Assembly (NCBI GenBank): GCA_029582155.1
Contig: CM055909.1
Location: forward strand, 45,266,218-45,330,217
From: Panopea generosa
Lineage: Eukaryota; Mollusca; Bivalvia; Adapedonta; Hiatellidae
Length of the DNA: 64,000 bases
Reading direction: 5' to 3'
Under the pieces are notes generated by a model. The model was not told where the DNA came from. It searched no databases and saw only the letters and a program-made list of their open reading frames with translations. The translations under genes were made by a program, and so were the position numbers. This document shows positions 47,980 through 59,214 of the stretch, in pieces. Positions within the stretch are counted from its first letter, which is position 1. Each line of letters begins with the position of its first letter.

Positions 47980-48410
47980 TACAGATAAGTGTTTATTGTA
48001 CTCTTATACAAACTGTCACAAACTTATGACATACAGTTCATAACATACAGATTAGTGTTTAATGGACTGTTTAACAAAATGTCACAAACGTATGACAAAC
48101 AGTACATATTATAGAAATCTAATTTAGTGTTTAATGTACTCATATACAAAATGTAACAAACGTATGGCATACAGTACATATAATACAAATCTAATTTAGT
48201 GTTTAATGTACTCTTATACAAAATGTAACAAACGTATGACATAAAAAACATTTTATACAAATCTAATATAGAGTTTAATGTACTCTTATACAAAATGTAA
48301 CAAACGTATGACATAAAGTACATATTATACAAATCTAATTTAGTGTTTAATGTACTCTTATACAAAATGTAACAAACGTATGAAATAAAGTACATAACGT
48401 ACATTTGTAA
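47980..48410. repeat. 72 bp minisatellite, 6 units
   Basis: ACAAACGTATGACATA-like blocks start at 48018, 48084, 48156, 48228, 48300 and 48372; the last four intervals are exactly 72 bp. Because 72 is 24 codons, the minus strand reads open for 126 codons with a 24-residue period rich in Tyr, Leu and Cys (YVCYILYKSTLNTKLDLYNM). No signal peptide or unique domain is attached, so a fortuitous frame is more likely than a repeat protein. Confidence 0.9.
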
Positions 48411-48414
48411 AAAA

Positions 48415-48935
48415 AAATCAAAAAGTTAATTTACAGGTAAAATAGTGGTTTGGTTTGAGATTTCAAGACAGCAAAGATAAATTATTGTTAAACAATTGCA
48501 TGATTTTCATTTGTACACAGGGAGTGGTCCTGGACGGACCTAAATTCATCAATACTTTGAGTCTTCGATTATGAAAACGTTTGTTTTTGAGAAGAACCAC
48601 TCAAAAATGAAAATTTTGAATAATATATATTTAACAAGCAAATGACTGCAATAGTTATGTGCACGTTCCAGAATGTTAATGATTATTTAACAGAAAATGT
48701 TACAGGGTCATCTCTATTACAAATAATTACATGCTTACATGGTTTTGCAGAAATGTAAGAGTTTGAGTCAGAGTCTGATTTCATACTCAAATAATTGATG
48801 AATTTAGATCCAGGAATACTTGTTTCCTGTTGACGTCATATAACCATTATTTGTTTGTAATCTAGGAAAGCTGCATTCGTGCCTCTCTTTACTAATGTTT
48901 TAATCATTTATTATCAAGAGAGAGCATAGTAAAGT
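48415..48935. other. AT-rich sequence, nothing recognised
   Basis: No recognisable element. Confidence 0.4.
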
Positions 48936-48939
48936 AATA

Positions 48940-49335
48940 TATAAACAAGAGAACCACAAGTGGATGCAGACGCTCTTCGTTTTCTTTAAGCTATTATGTA
49001 GGTCAAAGTCAATGGTGTAACCTATTTAAACATGATGGTTATCAGTTTTCAGAATCAATAGTATTATTGAGAAAAAAATAGCTAAACAGAAACTTTAACC
49101 TAAGCTCAAAGTATGAAAATTTAGGTAAGTTAGCTATATACATTGTTTCTATAACATAATATAAATGTGTTTATCATGTTTAGTCACTCTAACATAGGTA
49201 CTTTGTTCAGAAACAGAGAAAAAACTTAGCTAAACATAAAACTTTAACTGACGGACGACGGCGACAACGACGACAGGTTCAAGAAAATAGCTCTTCGGTT
49301 TTTCTTAAAACGACGAGTTAAAAAATAATTTTATT
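48940..49335 (+). repeat. Dispersed mollusc-type repeat fragment
   Basis: Begins ATAAACAAGAGAACCACAAG and ends with GACGGACGACGGCGACAACG and AAAATAGCTC. A TAGCTAAACA plus AAACTTTAAC block occurs twice inside. I recall similar AACAAGAG...GACGCCGACGCCGA...ATAGCTC sequences as common repeats in bivalve genomes. Single copy in this window, so its boundaries are approximate. Confidence 0.5.
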
Positions 49336-49339
49336 TTAT

Positions 49340-50435
49340 TTGGGATTGAAATGCTATCCATTAGCGTTGTGTAATACTTTGTCACGCATTGTTTTATTAA
49401 AATGACGTGACACACTTTATACAAAATAGATCAGCGAAGTTGAGTGCTTTCGTTTTTTGTTTATTGAAATGCAGAATTCGTAATTTGACGTGCGCTATTA
49501 TTCTGGCAAATTGGGAGAAAAACATAATATGTATGTCAAAATATGAGATGGTGGTCTTCTGAGGATTGGTTTTTACTCTTTATTTGTTTGATTGTTTTAT
49601 TGCGTCTGTTTCTAATGGATGTTCTTGCGATGATAACCAAATTTATTATCTCTGTTTACTTCATGTAATAGTATGAGAGAGAGATGTCCGTTAGATCTAT
49701 CAAGGCATTTAAAAACTGTTCGGGAAGAAGATCGCTCGTCGCTCAGTGTTTAGAGAATAGTTAGCAGACACGTTTGTCCAATATCAGTATTGTGTGACAG
49801 ACTGGGGTATTATACTGTGATGTTTCGATGTGAAATCGATTGGAAAAGTGTTTTCTCAATAAAACAATGAACGAAATACAAATGAAAACGGCATTTGATA
49901 CATTACACAGTATAAAAGTACCATTTATAGACCACTATTCTTTTTATACAGGAATATTAATTGTCTCGAAAAAACATATTATGGTCTTTGAACAGCGAAG
50001 AAAGCCGTTTTGGGTTGTATGCAAGAACAATATATACATTTCAGAAGTCTTTTTTCAATCTCACTATGTAATCCATAGTATTTTTGTATCAAACAAAATG
50101 TTGCCATAATTGTCATCTTGATCAGAAGATCATATATTGATAAAATAACATTTGCTGATGAAATGACATTGATTTTGATTTAACTAAAACTATTTAATTA
50201 TCAATGGCAGGTTGTGCGCATAAAAAACCGCCACAGTAACACAATTATAATAATCAAATTGTATTATTTCGTTAACGCTAAAATGCCCCAAAACTCAACA
50301 AGGAATGGAAAATAACCTACATTTTAATATGTTTGTTTTGAAATGTAATGATCTATGTTGCATTTGTTGCATCCACCAGCATCGGCGAGATCCATCACCC
50401 AAGTTAGTAATCAGAAATGATAACAACAACAAAGG
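49340..50435. other. AT-rich sequence, no gene recognised
   Basis: An 89-codon frame (49840-50109) has no motif. Confidence 0.35.
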
Positions 50436-50439
50436 CAAA

Positions 50440-50825
50440 TTACACAGCTTCCACACTGTATGTCGGGTCTCACTCACTACACAGTTGCCCCCTTTATGCA
50501 ACTGTAACATGATTCTTGCATTTAAGAAAAAGTCCCATGTAATTTGGTTTGAAATATATTCGAGGTGCTGAAATTTCTTGCTGCAGATGAGTAAAGCAAA
50601 GGCTACCATAGCTTTTACTGCAATAAGACGTCACAGGTGTCAAAAAGTGACGTGCATAGGATTTTAATACACGCATATATTTATGAGCATTGGAGAACTT
50701 TCTCTGAAAACTTCTTCGGGTGCCAATGCACTGTGTGAGTCTAAAAATAAAACAAGCTAATCAACATACCAGGTATTGTGCATTTTCCTGCGCAAATACT
50801 ATTCTTCTATGTCATGAAAAAAGAT
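50440..50825 (+). repeat. Dispersed repeat, family F, copy 1
   Basis: Ordered blocks CTCACTACACAGTTGC, TAACATGATTCTTG, CATGTAATTTGGTTTGAAAT, TTTCTTGCTGCAGATGAGTA, TACTGCAATAAGAC, TTATGAGCATTGGAG and ACCAGGTATTGTGCATT recur at 52815. Frames on both strands here (50295-50609 minus, 50305-50571 plus) partly lie in the repeat and have no motif. Confidence 0.75.
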
Positions 50826-50829
50826 GTAA

Positions 50830-51635
50830 CTCTGGTATATAGGATTCTTTGCAAGCATAGAATGCACCCAAGAGAAGAAAACAGCAGACTGGTATTTAAT
50901 TCGTTCGCGAGAGGTAGAAATGCGGGAATATATTTAAGGGCCTCTTAACTGCTGTTGATATTATATATAATATATAATAACCACACAGATGGACTTCATA
51001 CTCAACAGATTTTCGTATATATAAAACGTTGACTCTGTATTCCAAGTTTCTATCACAAATCAACGATTACACGTGAGTGATGTATTGTATGTAACAGCGC
51101 ATGATCGTTAATGGAAAGATACTCCAATTTGAAATATTGATATGGTTGCTATATATCATGTAAGTCCACTCTACGTATACACTATTACTCTTAAATAAAT
51201 AAAGCGAATGAGTTATATTAAAACGTTGTATATCAACTAAAGTAGAAATTATAGTAAATGTGTTTCCTTCAAAATTATAAACTACGGTAACAAACAAGAA
51301 TACTGTGACAGCATGATTTGTACATTATGCAACAAACATCACTAAGGGATTTAAAGTCATTATAAAAAGGAATAAAATGTAAACAATAAAAAAATGCAAC
51401 TATATCTAAAATGAATATGTGTTTGCGTGCTTACTAAAGTTGTTAACCAAGATCATGATAGAGATAGAAACAAATCAATTCTGTTTTAATGCGTCATGGA
51501 AACTCTATTACGCTTTTAATTCGTTAGAAATAAAAAAAACACTTATTGTTCTCTTTCCATGAATAATACGGGTAACAATATCTGCTAACAGAACTAAAAC
51601 ACGAAATTTTCAATACATTTGATGTTACACATTTC
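50830..51635. other. AT-rich sequence, nothing recognised
   Basis: No gene or element recognised. Confidence 0.4.
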
Positions 51636-51865
51636 AAAAAATAATGAACAACATTTCATATAACAAACCAATTTGACAAATTGTAATGTACGACCACGTG
51701 ATTTGAACATCATCTTAGACGTATCTCTGGGGACTTTAAAGTATTTTTACTTGAAATTTGCAATTCAAAATAACGTTAATTTAAACTGCTGGTAATTACA
51801 AAAATGCGATTAAAGCAAAACATAAAATTTCATTCAAAAGTCGTTCAAGTCATCGTTAAAACAAT

Positions 51866-51925
51866 AAAAAGCTCTGAGCTTACATTGCAATCGAGCTAAA
51901 TTTGTTAAAAATAAAACAGTAAAAA
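51866..51925 (+). mobile_element. SINE family C tail
   Basis: AAGCTCTGAGCTTACATTGC and AATCGAGCTAAA match the 3' end of copies at 18.5 and 58.3 kb. 5'-truncated. Confidence 0.6.
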
Positions 51926-52140
51926 CTAACCCAGACCAACCGGATTGTTGTTTTAAAAACGATCTAAGAGACTGAAGTTATCCATTCATACACATATCAC
52001 TCAACCGTATCGATTCTAAAAAGAAATATACTTATATGGAAATAGTTACCTCAGAGGGTCGTCACTGCCTTCGAACGGTCAGCAGAAAAATGCCACTATG
52101 GAACGAAAGCATTGCTACCGGTTAACTACATCTATATCTA

Positions 52141-52178
52141 CCCACCCCTCACACCCCACCCCACCCCCACCCACCCTG
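52141..52178 (-). repeat. G-rich tract with G-quadruplex potential
   Basis: The minus strand holds at least six runs of three or more G separated by one to three bases, e.g. GGGTGGGTGGGGGTGGGG. The plus strand is the matching C-rich tract. Confidence 0.8.
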
Positions 52179-52415
52179 GAATCATATAAAATCAGACGGC
52201 ATAAATAAGTATACAAACAGTTAACTTCATTTTAAATGTAACATTTGCGCATTTTTTATTCAGGACTTTTTATCAATTGAATACTCATGGAAAATATGGT
52301 TTAAATTAAGATATTGATTAATTGCAAAGAAACAATGGATAGAGTGATAACATAATAAAGCGGGCCTAATTACCTGATGCGTCTTAATACTGAAAAATTG
52401 GGATTTTGACATAAT

Positions 52416-52667
52416 TTGATTCCTGGTTGTGGAACTCTTGTTCACAACACTTTTGATCAATTGAATAAGACACTATTCTCCTCTTGTCTTATGAAACTTA
52501 TGAATAGGAATATAGTACAAAATGTAGAAAAAATGAATAAAGTAGAGCAGGAATTGGAATGGTTGTCAAGTTATTTGTTGTTTAAAATTATCATGGTTAA
52601 TATTTTATTATTTTTATTGATTTTAAAATCAATACCATTTATATATTTCATTAGGATATTGACATAG
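52416..52667 (+). other. Unrecognised 83-codon frame at the end of the duplicated block
   Basis: Includes a hydrophobic C-terminal stretch of about 30 residues (MVNILLFLLILKSIPFIYFI) that would span a membrane. The corresponding position in the partner block carries a different frame (62214-62477), so the reading frame is not conserved between the copies. Confidence 0.15.
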
Positions 52668-52814
52668 TTGAGTATCAATTATGTTGTTTGAATAGTCGAA
52701 TATATAGGGGCTCATAATTGGATTATTAACTTGCATTATTACATATTAAAAAAGTGTTTAACATGATCTTGACAAAATTCACACTCTTAGACTATTATAA
52801 GATATTCCAAGACC

Positions 52815-53190
52815 GAGTGCTATACGTCTCACTACACAGTTACACTCCTTTTTTCACACGGTAACATGATTCTTAGCTTAAAAACAAGGCCTATGTAATT
52901 TGGTTTTGAAATATTTTCAAAATGCTTTGTCGTATTTGTGTTTTCTTGCTGCAGATGAGTAGAGCAAAAGTTGGTATACCATATACTGCAATAAGACACT
53001 GGTATTAAAAAAGTAACTTTTTATAGGATTTCAACATATGCATGTGTATATGAGCATTTGATGTCTTCTTTTTTTTAAAAAAATGTCAGGGTGTCACTGC
53101 ACCCTCTTTTACAAAAAAAACAACGTGGTCAACCTACCAGTTATTGTGCATTATTATGTGTTTACATTCCTGCTATGAAAAAAAGAATTT
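52815..53190 (+). repeat. Dispersed repeat, family F, copy 2
   Basis: Follows copy 1 at 50440 over its full length: CTCACTACACAGTTACAC, GTAACATGATTCTTAG, TATGTAATTTGGTTTTGAAA, TTTCTTGCTGCAGATGAGTA, TACTGCAATAAGACA, ATATGAGCATTTG, CCAGTTATTGTGCATTATT. Same strand, about 2.4 kb apart. Confidence 0.75.
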
Positions 53191-53855
53191 CTATGCGGAA
53201 TTCTTTTTTTACGATGGAAATCCTAGACCTTATTTTATAAAGAACAAAGAACAAAATTCAACTGTGTAGTGAGACATTATAGTGCAGACTAATTCAACAT
53301 GGCGACTTGATGATCTACTTTAGATATGACTCCAACCGCCATCATGTAATTGAACAATTAGTAAACAATTGATAAAACGCTATTTCTTATCAACTGTCCT
53401 TGTCGTACTTTGGAAAAAACTGGTTCGTTGATATAAAAATCTTCATCGTACGCATCGTAACTATATTCTGATAACGCGTCATTGTTAGAGGATCGAGAAA
53501 GCATGAGATTAGAAGGGACAGTTTCAAATAACTGTCATTTCAGAGTTACTAAATATCAGAATGGATGTCTACTATTCGTATAACAACTATCATATATCAT
53601 ATATGCACGATATATCTAATATAATGGGTTTTTTTATATTTGTTTATATGATTTGCTAATATAAATATTATTCAGCTATACGGAAACTTTTTAAGCATGT
53701 CAATAGCATCTTTTATCAAATGCAGTACGACTTATCACGGTACATGTTATTACTTAAAAGTTATGTCCGTATATCAGAATATCATTTTACTGTTTATGTC
53801 AGTTAGTAAACTACTTAAAATATTTTCCTTGTATAAACGATAGGGACATTTTGCT

Positions 53856-53888
53856 ATTTTATCTCACTCGGGGGGTTCGAGATAAAAT
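53856..53888. repeat. Perfect 10 bp hairpin with G-rich loop
   Basis: ATTTTATCTC and GAGATAAAAT enclose the 13-base loop ACTCGGGGGGTTC. No T-run follows and no gene precedes it. Confidence 0.8.
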
Positions 53889-53894
53889 TCGCAC

Positions 53895-54900
53895 CCGCAT
53901 AAAGAGTATTTGTTAATATGTATTTACGATATTCTAAGATGGAGATAAATAAACATATATATTAAGAAGAAAAAGCATACAAAAGTCTTACTTTAATGAT
54001 TCAATGACCGATTATGATAACGTTTAGGTAAAGACTCGGTTTTATGGGTCGGAATATACTCCTACCGCAAACTAATAGCCAAACATTAAAACTTCTTATT
54101 ATATATAAATATATATATCAATTTAACGTTATGTCAGTATCAGACTAGACTAAACAGATACTATCAAGGGGCAATTTTAGACAATTTGATTCCCAGCATT
54201 CAGTGTTACAGTATTTAAACGCCCATATGATTGCAAATTGGACGCTTAATGACTCACCCACTGGTGGCTAGCTATAGTTCAAATAGCGTACGCAACTCTG
54301 CCACCGGAACACGCATTAACATTGGCTCACCAGTCTGATAGAGTGCCAGTTAAAGTGCTACTTATATTTTTATCGTTGATGTTGACATGTTGGCGAAAAC
54401 ATTAGATGTACATACATAAATTCATCCTTTCTGAAGAAATTGGACAACTTCATCTTCTATAATATTATGGTCGAGCTGTATTCAGAAAACAACAACATTC
54501 TTATATACTAGAACAGAACCATTCATTACGTTCTGCATACATGTTTAAATGCCAACATCATATACTTATTATATATTTGTTTCAGTTTAATAGTAGTTAT
54601 TTCAGGTTAATAGTAGTTATTCCACATGTCTAACATTTAGACCTAAAGCAACCTTGAAGAATCATCTTGCATATTTTTCCGATCATCTATAGTTCCTTAT
54701 AATAACCGGGATACGTATGCATTATTGAAAGGCTAACCAATTAAAAATGAACACTGAAGTTTCTATATGGCGATAAAAGCTGACACTGCTCAAAGTACCG
54801 TGTTGCCATAGATAGTCTGTTGGTCCAATTATGCAGAGAAATCTTTGTTTTGACAAGGTTGCTTTTTCACAATTTCGATAGTTTGATGGTACCCCTTCAT
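53895..54900. other. AT-rich sequence, nothing recognised
   Basis: The GC-richer 54240-54350 segment has no recognised feature. Confidence 0.4.
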
Positions 54901-54904
54901 TTTT

Positions 54905-55010
54905 GACAATTCTTCTTATTTATTGCAGTGTAACATCAGACAGTTCCCATTGTCATCCAAACTGGGCAGAAATCTTGAAAATGTTTCAATGTTCCCATAT
55001 GCATAATGAA
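54905..55010 (+). other. Possible exon after a good splice acceptor
   Basis: A pyrimidine tract ending TTATTTATTGCAG is followed by 25 open codons beginning CNIRQFPLSSKLGRNLENVS and a stop. An alternative frame is also open for 28 codons. This is a weak terminal-exon candidate with no homology recognised. Confidence 0.15.
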
Positions 55011-55049
55011 ATATGACATTTTATGCATTTCTAATAAAAAAAAATGCTC

Positions 55050-56025
55050 AACCGCTTGACACAGCTCTTATTTTTTGGGCGTAAGAGTCTGGCTGCCGTC
55101 ATGTAATTCTTAAGTGAGTCCTAAAGAGCCTTGGTGATACGTTATGTGCTATTGTCTGTGAACAATTTAACACAAAACCTCTTTCGTGAAACTATAAATT
55201 TAAAATGAACGTTCGACTTTTGAACCAGCGCTGCGGAAACAAAAACATGTCATTATTAAATGTAACTATATCATGTCTTTATCATATGTATGCAAATCGT
55301 TTGCGTGTTGACGCAAGACTTGTATAATCCAACAAAAATCACCATAATATTTATATCAATATGAGTGCAAATGAGATCATTGTTTCATAGTGTACAGTAT
55401 ATTTCTAAACGGACAACCACCCTTAGATAATCGACTTAAGTAGTATTTAAATGGAAATCGTCATATTTACAAAATAGTATGAAATATTAAATAAAAAATT
55501 CAAATAGTGTAATTATAGTTTCGATACAACATACGTTTGTTGTAATTTGTGCACAATTATACTTAATGCGCATTTCCATGTCTAACATCGATCGGTTATT
55601 TGTAAATTCGCAAAATGAAGAGAATTTTCTTGGGACAAATAACAGTTATTGAAAGCATTTTCATGCATTTAACGTCTATTCGTGTTGCATTTTAAAGGGG
55701 CCATTTCTTAAAAATATATATTGTATCAATATACCTAATGTAGGAACATTTATTTAGATTTGGTGTTTAATTAAAAGACTAGAGGGAAATCTTAAACAAC
55801 CTGTAACAGTTCTTATATCCATGAGATTGGCAGAGTAACATAAAAATTTTGCGATTTAACAAACAGATATTAGTTACAAATTAATATTGTTTATAAATAA
55901 CCCGTAACATATTGTCAGAAAAAGGTTACCCAACCGATAACGGTCACCATGTCAATGTTTGCAAAATAATATTGCTAAAATGACGGATGGGCGGTCTAAA
56001 AAATAAAGATTTTACATAATCATTG
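55050..56025. other. AT-rich sequence, nothing recognised
   Basis: No gene or element recognised. Confidence 0.4.
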
Positions 56026-56029
56026 TGAA

Positions 56030-56160
56030 ATACAGTCAAATCTGTACAGGCTGTCATCCTTACTAAGCAGCTACTTGTCTTAAGCAGCCACATTTGTTTT
56101 TTTTCCAATTCTAAGCTTTCATAGCAAATGAACCTGTATTAAGTCATTTCTAGGATTAGT
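56030..56160 (+). mobile_element. MITE, family M1, truncated
   Basis: Left end ACAGTCAAATCTGTACAGG, then TAAGCAGCTACTTGTCTTAA, GCAGCCACATTTG and GAACCTGTATTAAG. The right half is missing. Confidence 0.7.
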
Positions 56161-56439
56161 TGCTGCGAAAAGTGCATAATGTTGCTGGTATTAATATTAT
56201 AATTTCACTTAAAGATACATAATCTATTTTAACATTTTTTTCAGAATCTCAATTTCACTTGTTATTTCAATTTCATTCTTTTTTAAATTTAGAACAAGCA
56301 TATGACTTTTCCACAGTACCACAAGATAAATTGCTGCGCAACGTGAATACATGTAACTGTTGGTATTAACGGTAACATGTCACTTCTGAATCCGTGTATG
56401 TTCAGTGTATGTTTTATTTGAATGATTAGCATCTTAGTT

Positions 56440-56672
56440 TTGATAGACACACGACCAATTAACCAGACAACTCTTTCCTGGGATACTGGATGGTTAGCCC
56501 GAGCACACCATCTCACACACCAGAAACTGATAACTGTCCCATTTGAATCAATGGTGAAAATAAATTACAATGAGTCGTGAAATAACGTATACCAACCATT
56601 ACGGAGATTGTGCGCTTGTGTTGATTCACGACCACTGGCTGCATTACCAATTGAGCTAACCGGACTAATTTT
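56440..56672 (-). mobile_element. tRNA-derived SINE, family A, near full length
   Basis: The minus strand opens TTAGTCCGGTTAGCTCAATT (A box), with CGTGAATCAACAC in the B-box position (degenerate). The body ends with GGCTAACCATCCAGTATCCC and AATTGGTCGTG. Aligns with 2175 and 39795. Confidence 0.75.
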
Positions 56673-56674
56673 AC

Positions 56675-57975
56675 TTCAGGACATATACACAAATACAGTG
56701 ATAATTAAAACATTATTCACAGCATTATTTAATATGTATATCAGATATATTCTTACCAAAGTATTGTGTGAATAACATATGGTTTAAACTAACGTTTCAC
56801 TTTAGTCAGAACCTAAAACATTGTATCATATAGACACTAGTTTGCAGATGCAATAGGAAAATTGTTGAAAGCCTCTCTCAAGGCGCCATTAAATACGCTG
56901 AAATGATGTTAAAGTTTTAATTCACTTATTAAATAGGAGGAAATATAAACTTTAGTTGAATTAAATGCATGCAAATGGAGAAATCAGTCGGAAAAGAAAT
57001 ATTATAGCATAGTCGTTGTTTCAGTAAAAACTTAATGCTTCATTTGTCTGAAATATGCTAACAATTGTTGTTTGGCTTTGACAAGTTCTGGAGAGAGAAA
57101 AACTGAAAGTTTGTAACTTTGTTGTGACACTCATCCAATCGTATTTCCGTTTAGTTATAGGAATCAATGTTATTGTCGTTTATTACTCGCTTATTATGCT
57201 ATTGATGTTATAAAATTGCACGGTATTGATAAAATATTATATCCGCTCTTACTAAATTGACTACGGATAGCAGTAATACGAGTCCATAGAGACTAAATGT
57301 TTACTTGATACGAGACATATAAGGCCCATTAATTCAATTCTGGAAGTACAAGAAGAGAGTAATGGTGCAATGGTAAAATGTGTTTGAGTTGAGAGAATAT
57401 AAATGTATGCATCAGTGTACGAAATAATGAATTTTCCATGTAAAGATGTGTCACATTGACCATTTGTAGGAAAATGTTGTATGACAATGTACTGAAATTG
57501 TTGTATATTGAAACCTTTTAAAATGTTGATCGTACATATTATTTAGAGACAAGAACAAGACAACTTCAGAACTCACACCACTATTATCTCCCTTGAATAC
57601 TCCGAACATACAGATGAAGGAGGTAGAAATAAAACTTAAGCTCTCTTTTTCTTCTTTTTTCAGGACTTTGTATTGCAGTGATTTTTTTCTAACATGAGTT
57701 AAATGGTCAGTATTTTAGAAATCACCACTGAAAATTTGATGCTGATACCAGCTTTCTGGACGATTCTGTGTCATTTCAGAATTGTTGGTTCGAACAGCAT
57801 CGTGGGCGAATAATTGACATCGTATTGTTCTGGAAATTGATAGTTCTCACAAAAGCATTGCATTTAAAATAAAAACCTGGTCAAGGTATTTTTTTTTCCT
57901 TTATAATTGCAAATCTTGAACCAGTAAAGAATTTGAGCCCAGACACATGCTGCAGATTTATTTTTTTCACTATGT
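56675..57975. other. AT-rich sequence, nothing recognised
   Basis: No gene or element recognised. Confidence 0.4.
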
Positions 57976-57979
57976 TTTG

Positions 57980-58080
57980 GACATAAATGTTACATAGCAG
58001 CTCTATGGGACATATAATAGTGACGCGAGACATAAATGTTACAATGGCGCTCTATGGGAAATGTAATAGTGGTATGAGAC
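57980..58080 (+). repeat. 49 bp tandem duplication
   Basis: GACATAAATGTTACATAGCA and GACATAAATGTTACAATGGC start 49 bp apart and both continue CTCTATGGGA. A third, weaker unit may follow. Confidence 0.85.
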
Positions 58081-58249
58081 CTATAGTACTTCATGTTAAT
58101 ATGCTGTATGGAAATGTAGTTCAAACAACACGTATGCAGTTTATAATAAAACCAATTGCTGCTTTATAACTGTTTTTTTAAGGTAACGCTGTCGTACGTT
58201 TTTAACAAGTTTCATTTATGCTTACTTAGTTTAGTTTATACTAATTTCT

Positions 58250-58435
58250 TTTAGCTCGATTGCAATTTAAGCTTAGAGCTTATATGAACCGTTCTCGAGT
58301 CTACTTCCTGGGTAGAACCATAATGAGTGTAGTTGTTTTTTATGAGAGGCATCGAGTCGAGCTTGGGATCGAACCCGCAACTTCTGGCGAGAGCGGCCAA
58401 CACTCTATCCATTTGAAAACAGCCCCGCTTTTACT
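58250..58435 (-). mobile_element. tRNA-derived SINE, family C, near full length
   Basis: The minus strand has GGGGCTGTTTTCAAATGGAT (A-box region), AAGTTGCGGGTTCGATCCC (B box), CTCGACTCGATGCCTCTCAT, GGTTCTACCCAGG, and the tail TTAAATTGCAATCGAGCTA. Confidence 0.8.
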
Positions 58436-58461
58436 AGAAAAGCAATTTCTAAAGAAGTAGT

Positions 58462-58700
58462 TAAATGTGAAACCATTAATCGCAATATTGTAAAACTTTA
58501 CAATTCATCTTTAATTGCAATCCTCAAATTCATTGAATGTATACCTATGTCACTATCAAATGTTTGCGTTTCTTGCTTTATGCGCAGCTGAAAAGTATCA
58601 TGAACCAGAAATCAATAAGGGCTAAAATGCAATTTAATAATCGGATCTTATTAATCACCACACCTTGGCTATAGGCCAAGGTTATTTAGTTTATAAAACT
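58462..58700 (+). repeat. Dispersed repeat, family E, copy 3
   Basis: GCAATATTGTAA, GCAATCCTCAAATTCATTGA, GCGTTTCTTGCTTTATGCGC, AGCTGAAAAGTATCATGAAC, AATCAATAAGGGCTAAAATG. Head present once, unlike the triplicated head at 47 kb. Confidence 0.65.
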
Positions 58701-58744
58701 AAACAATCTTTTTCGTGGATATCATGACGTAAGCAAACATTTTT

Positions 58745-58967
58745 TTGAATGAAGTTTAATGTCAACTTCAATACATTTAAGGCTATATATGGCATATCCT
58801 GTTTCATTGGTGGAGGAATGAATCTGAATAGAACCACCATCCTTCCACAAAATATTGTCAATCTTTCTCACGAAAAGTGTTTTGAGCGAGCGCGACTCAA
58901 ACCTACTACCTATGTGGTGAGAGATAAGACGGCGCCTTCGGCCACTGGGACACGGAGGACCCAAAGG
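58745..58967 (-). mobile_element. tRNA-derived SINE, family B
   Basis: The minus strand has CCCAGTGGCCGAAGGCGCCG (class II A box), TAGGTTTGAGTCGCGCTCG (B box), GTGGAAGGATGGTGGTTCTA and AGGATATGCCATATATAGC. Frames on both strands here (83 and 91 codons) derive from the SINE. Confidence 0.8.
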
Positions 58968-59124
58968 AAACACAAACGAAATTGCTTAAAAGACAATATC
59001 GATAAAGCATACATGTATGTATAAGTAAAAGTAAATACTGCACTTATTTAATTGTATCAGTATTAAATCTAGTAGCAGGCCACTAGTTAATACACCTTAC
59101 AATTATTACTTGAATATGATTATC

Positions 59125-59212
59125 AGACATTACTTCCTCTACCAATAAAACTGCTTATGTCATATATAACATGGAATTTGTTGAAAATAGCGTTAAATCT
59201 CATTCAAAAAAT
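59125..59212 (+). mobile_element. SINE family B, tail only
   Basis: CCAATAAAACTGCTTATGTC, ATATATAACATGGAATTTGT and GTTAAATCTCATTC match the 3' end of the copy at 29270. 5'-truncated, about 150 bp from an opposite-strand copy. Confidence 0.7.
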
Positions 59213-59214
59213 TT

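Larger units (their letters stand above)
51640..52470 (+). repeat. Segmental duplication, copy 1 (partner 61160-62290)
   Basis: Shared blocks in order include GACGTATCTCTGGGGA and TTTAAAGT, ATTACAAAAATGCGATTAAA, and CTTAATACTGAAAAATTGGG, then TTTGATTCCTGGTTG and CTCTTGTTCAC. Spacing differs because SINEs have inserted separately: a family C tail at 51866 here, a family A copy at 61828 in the partner. Confidence 0.6.
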
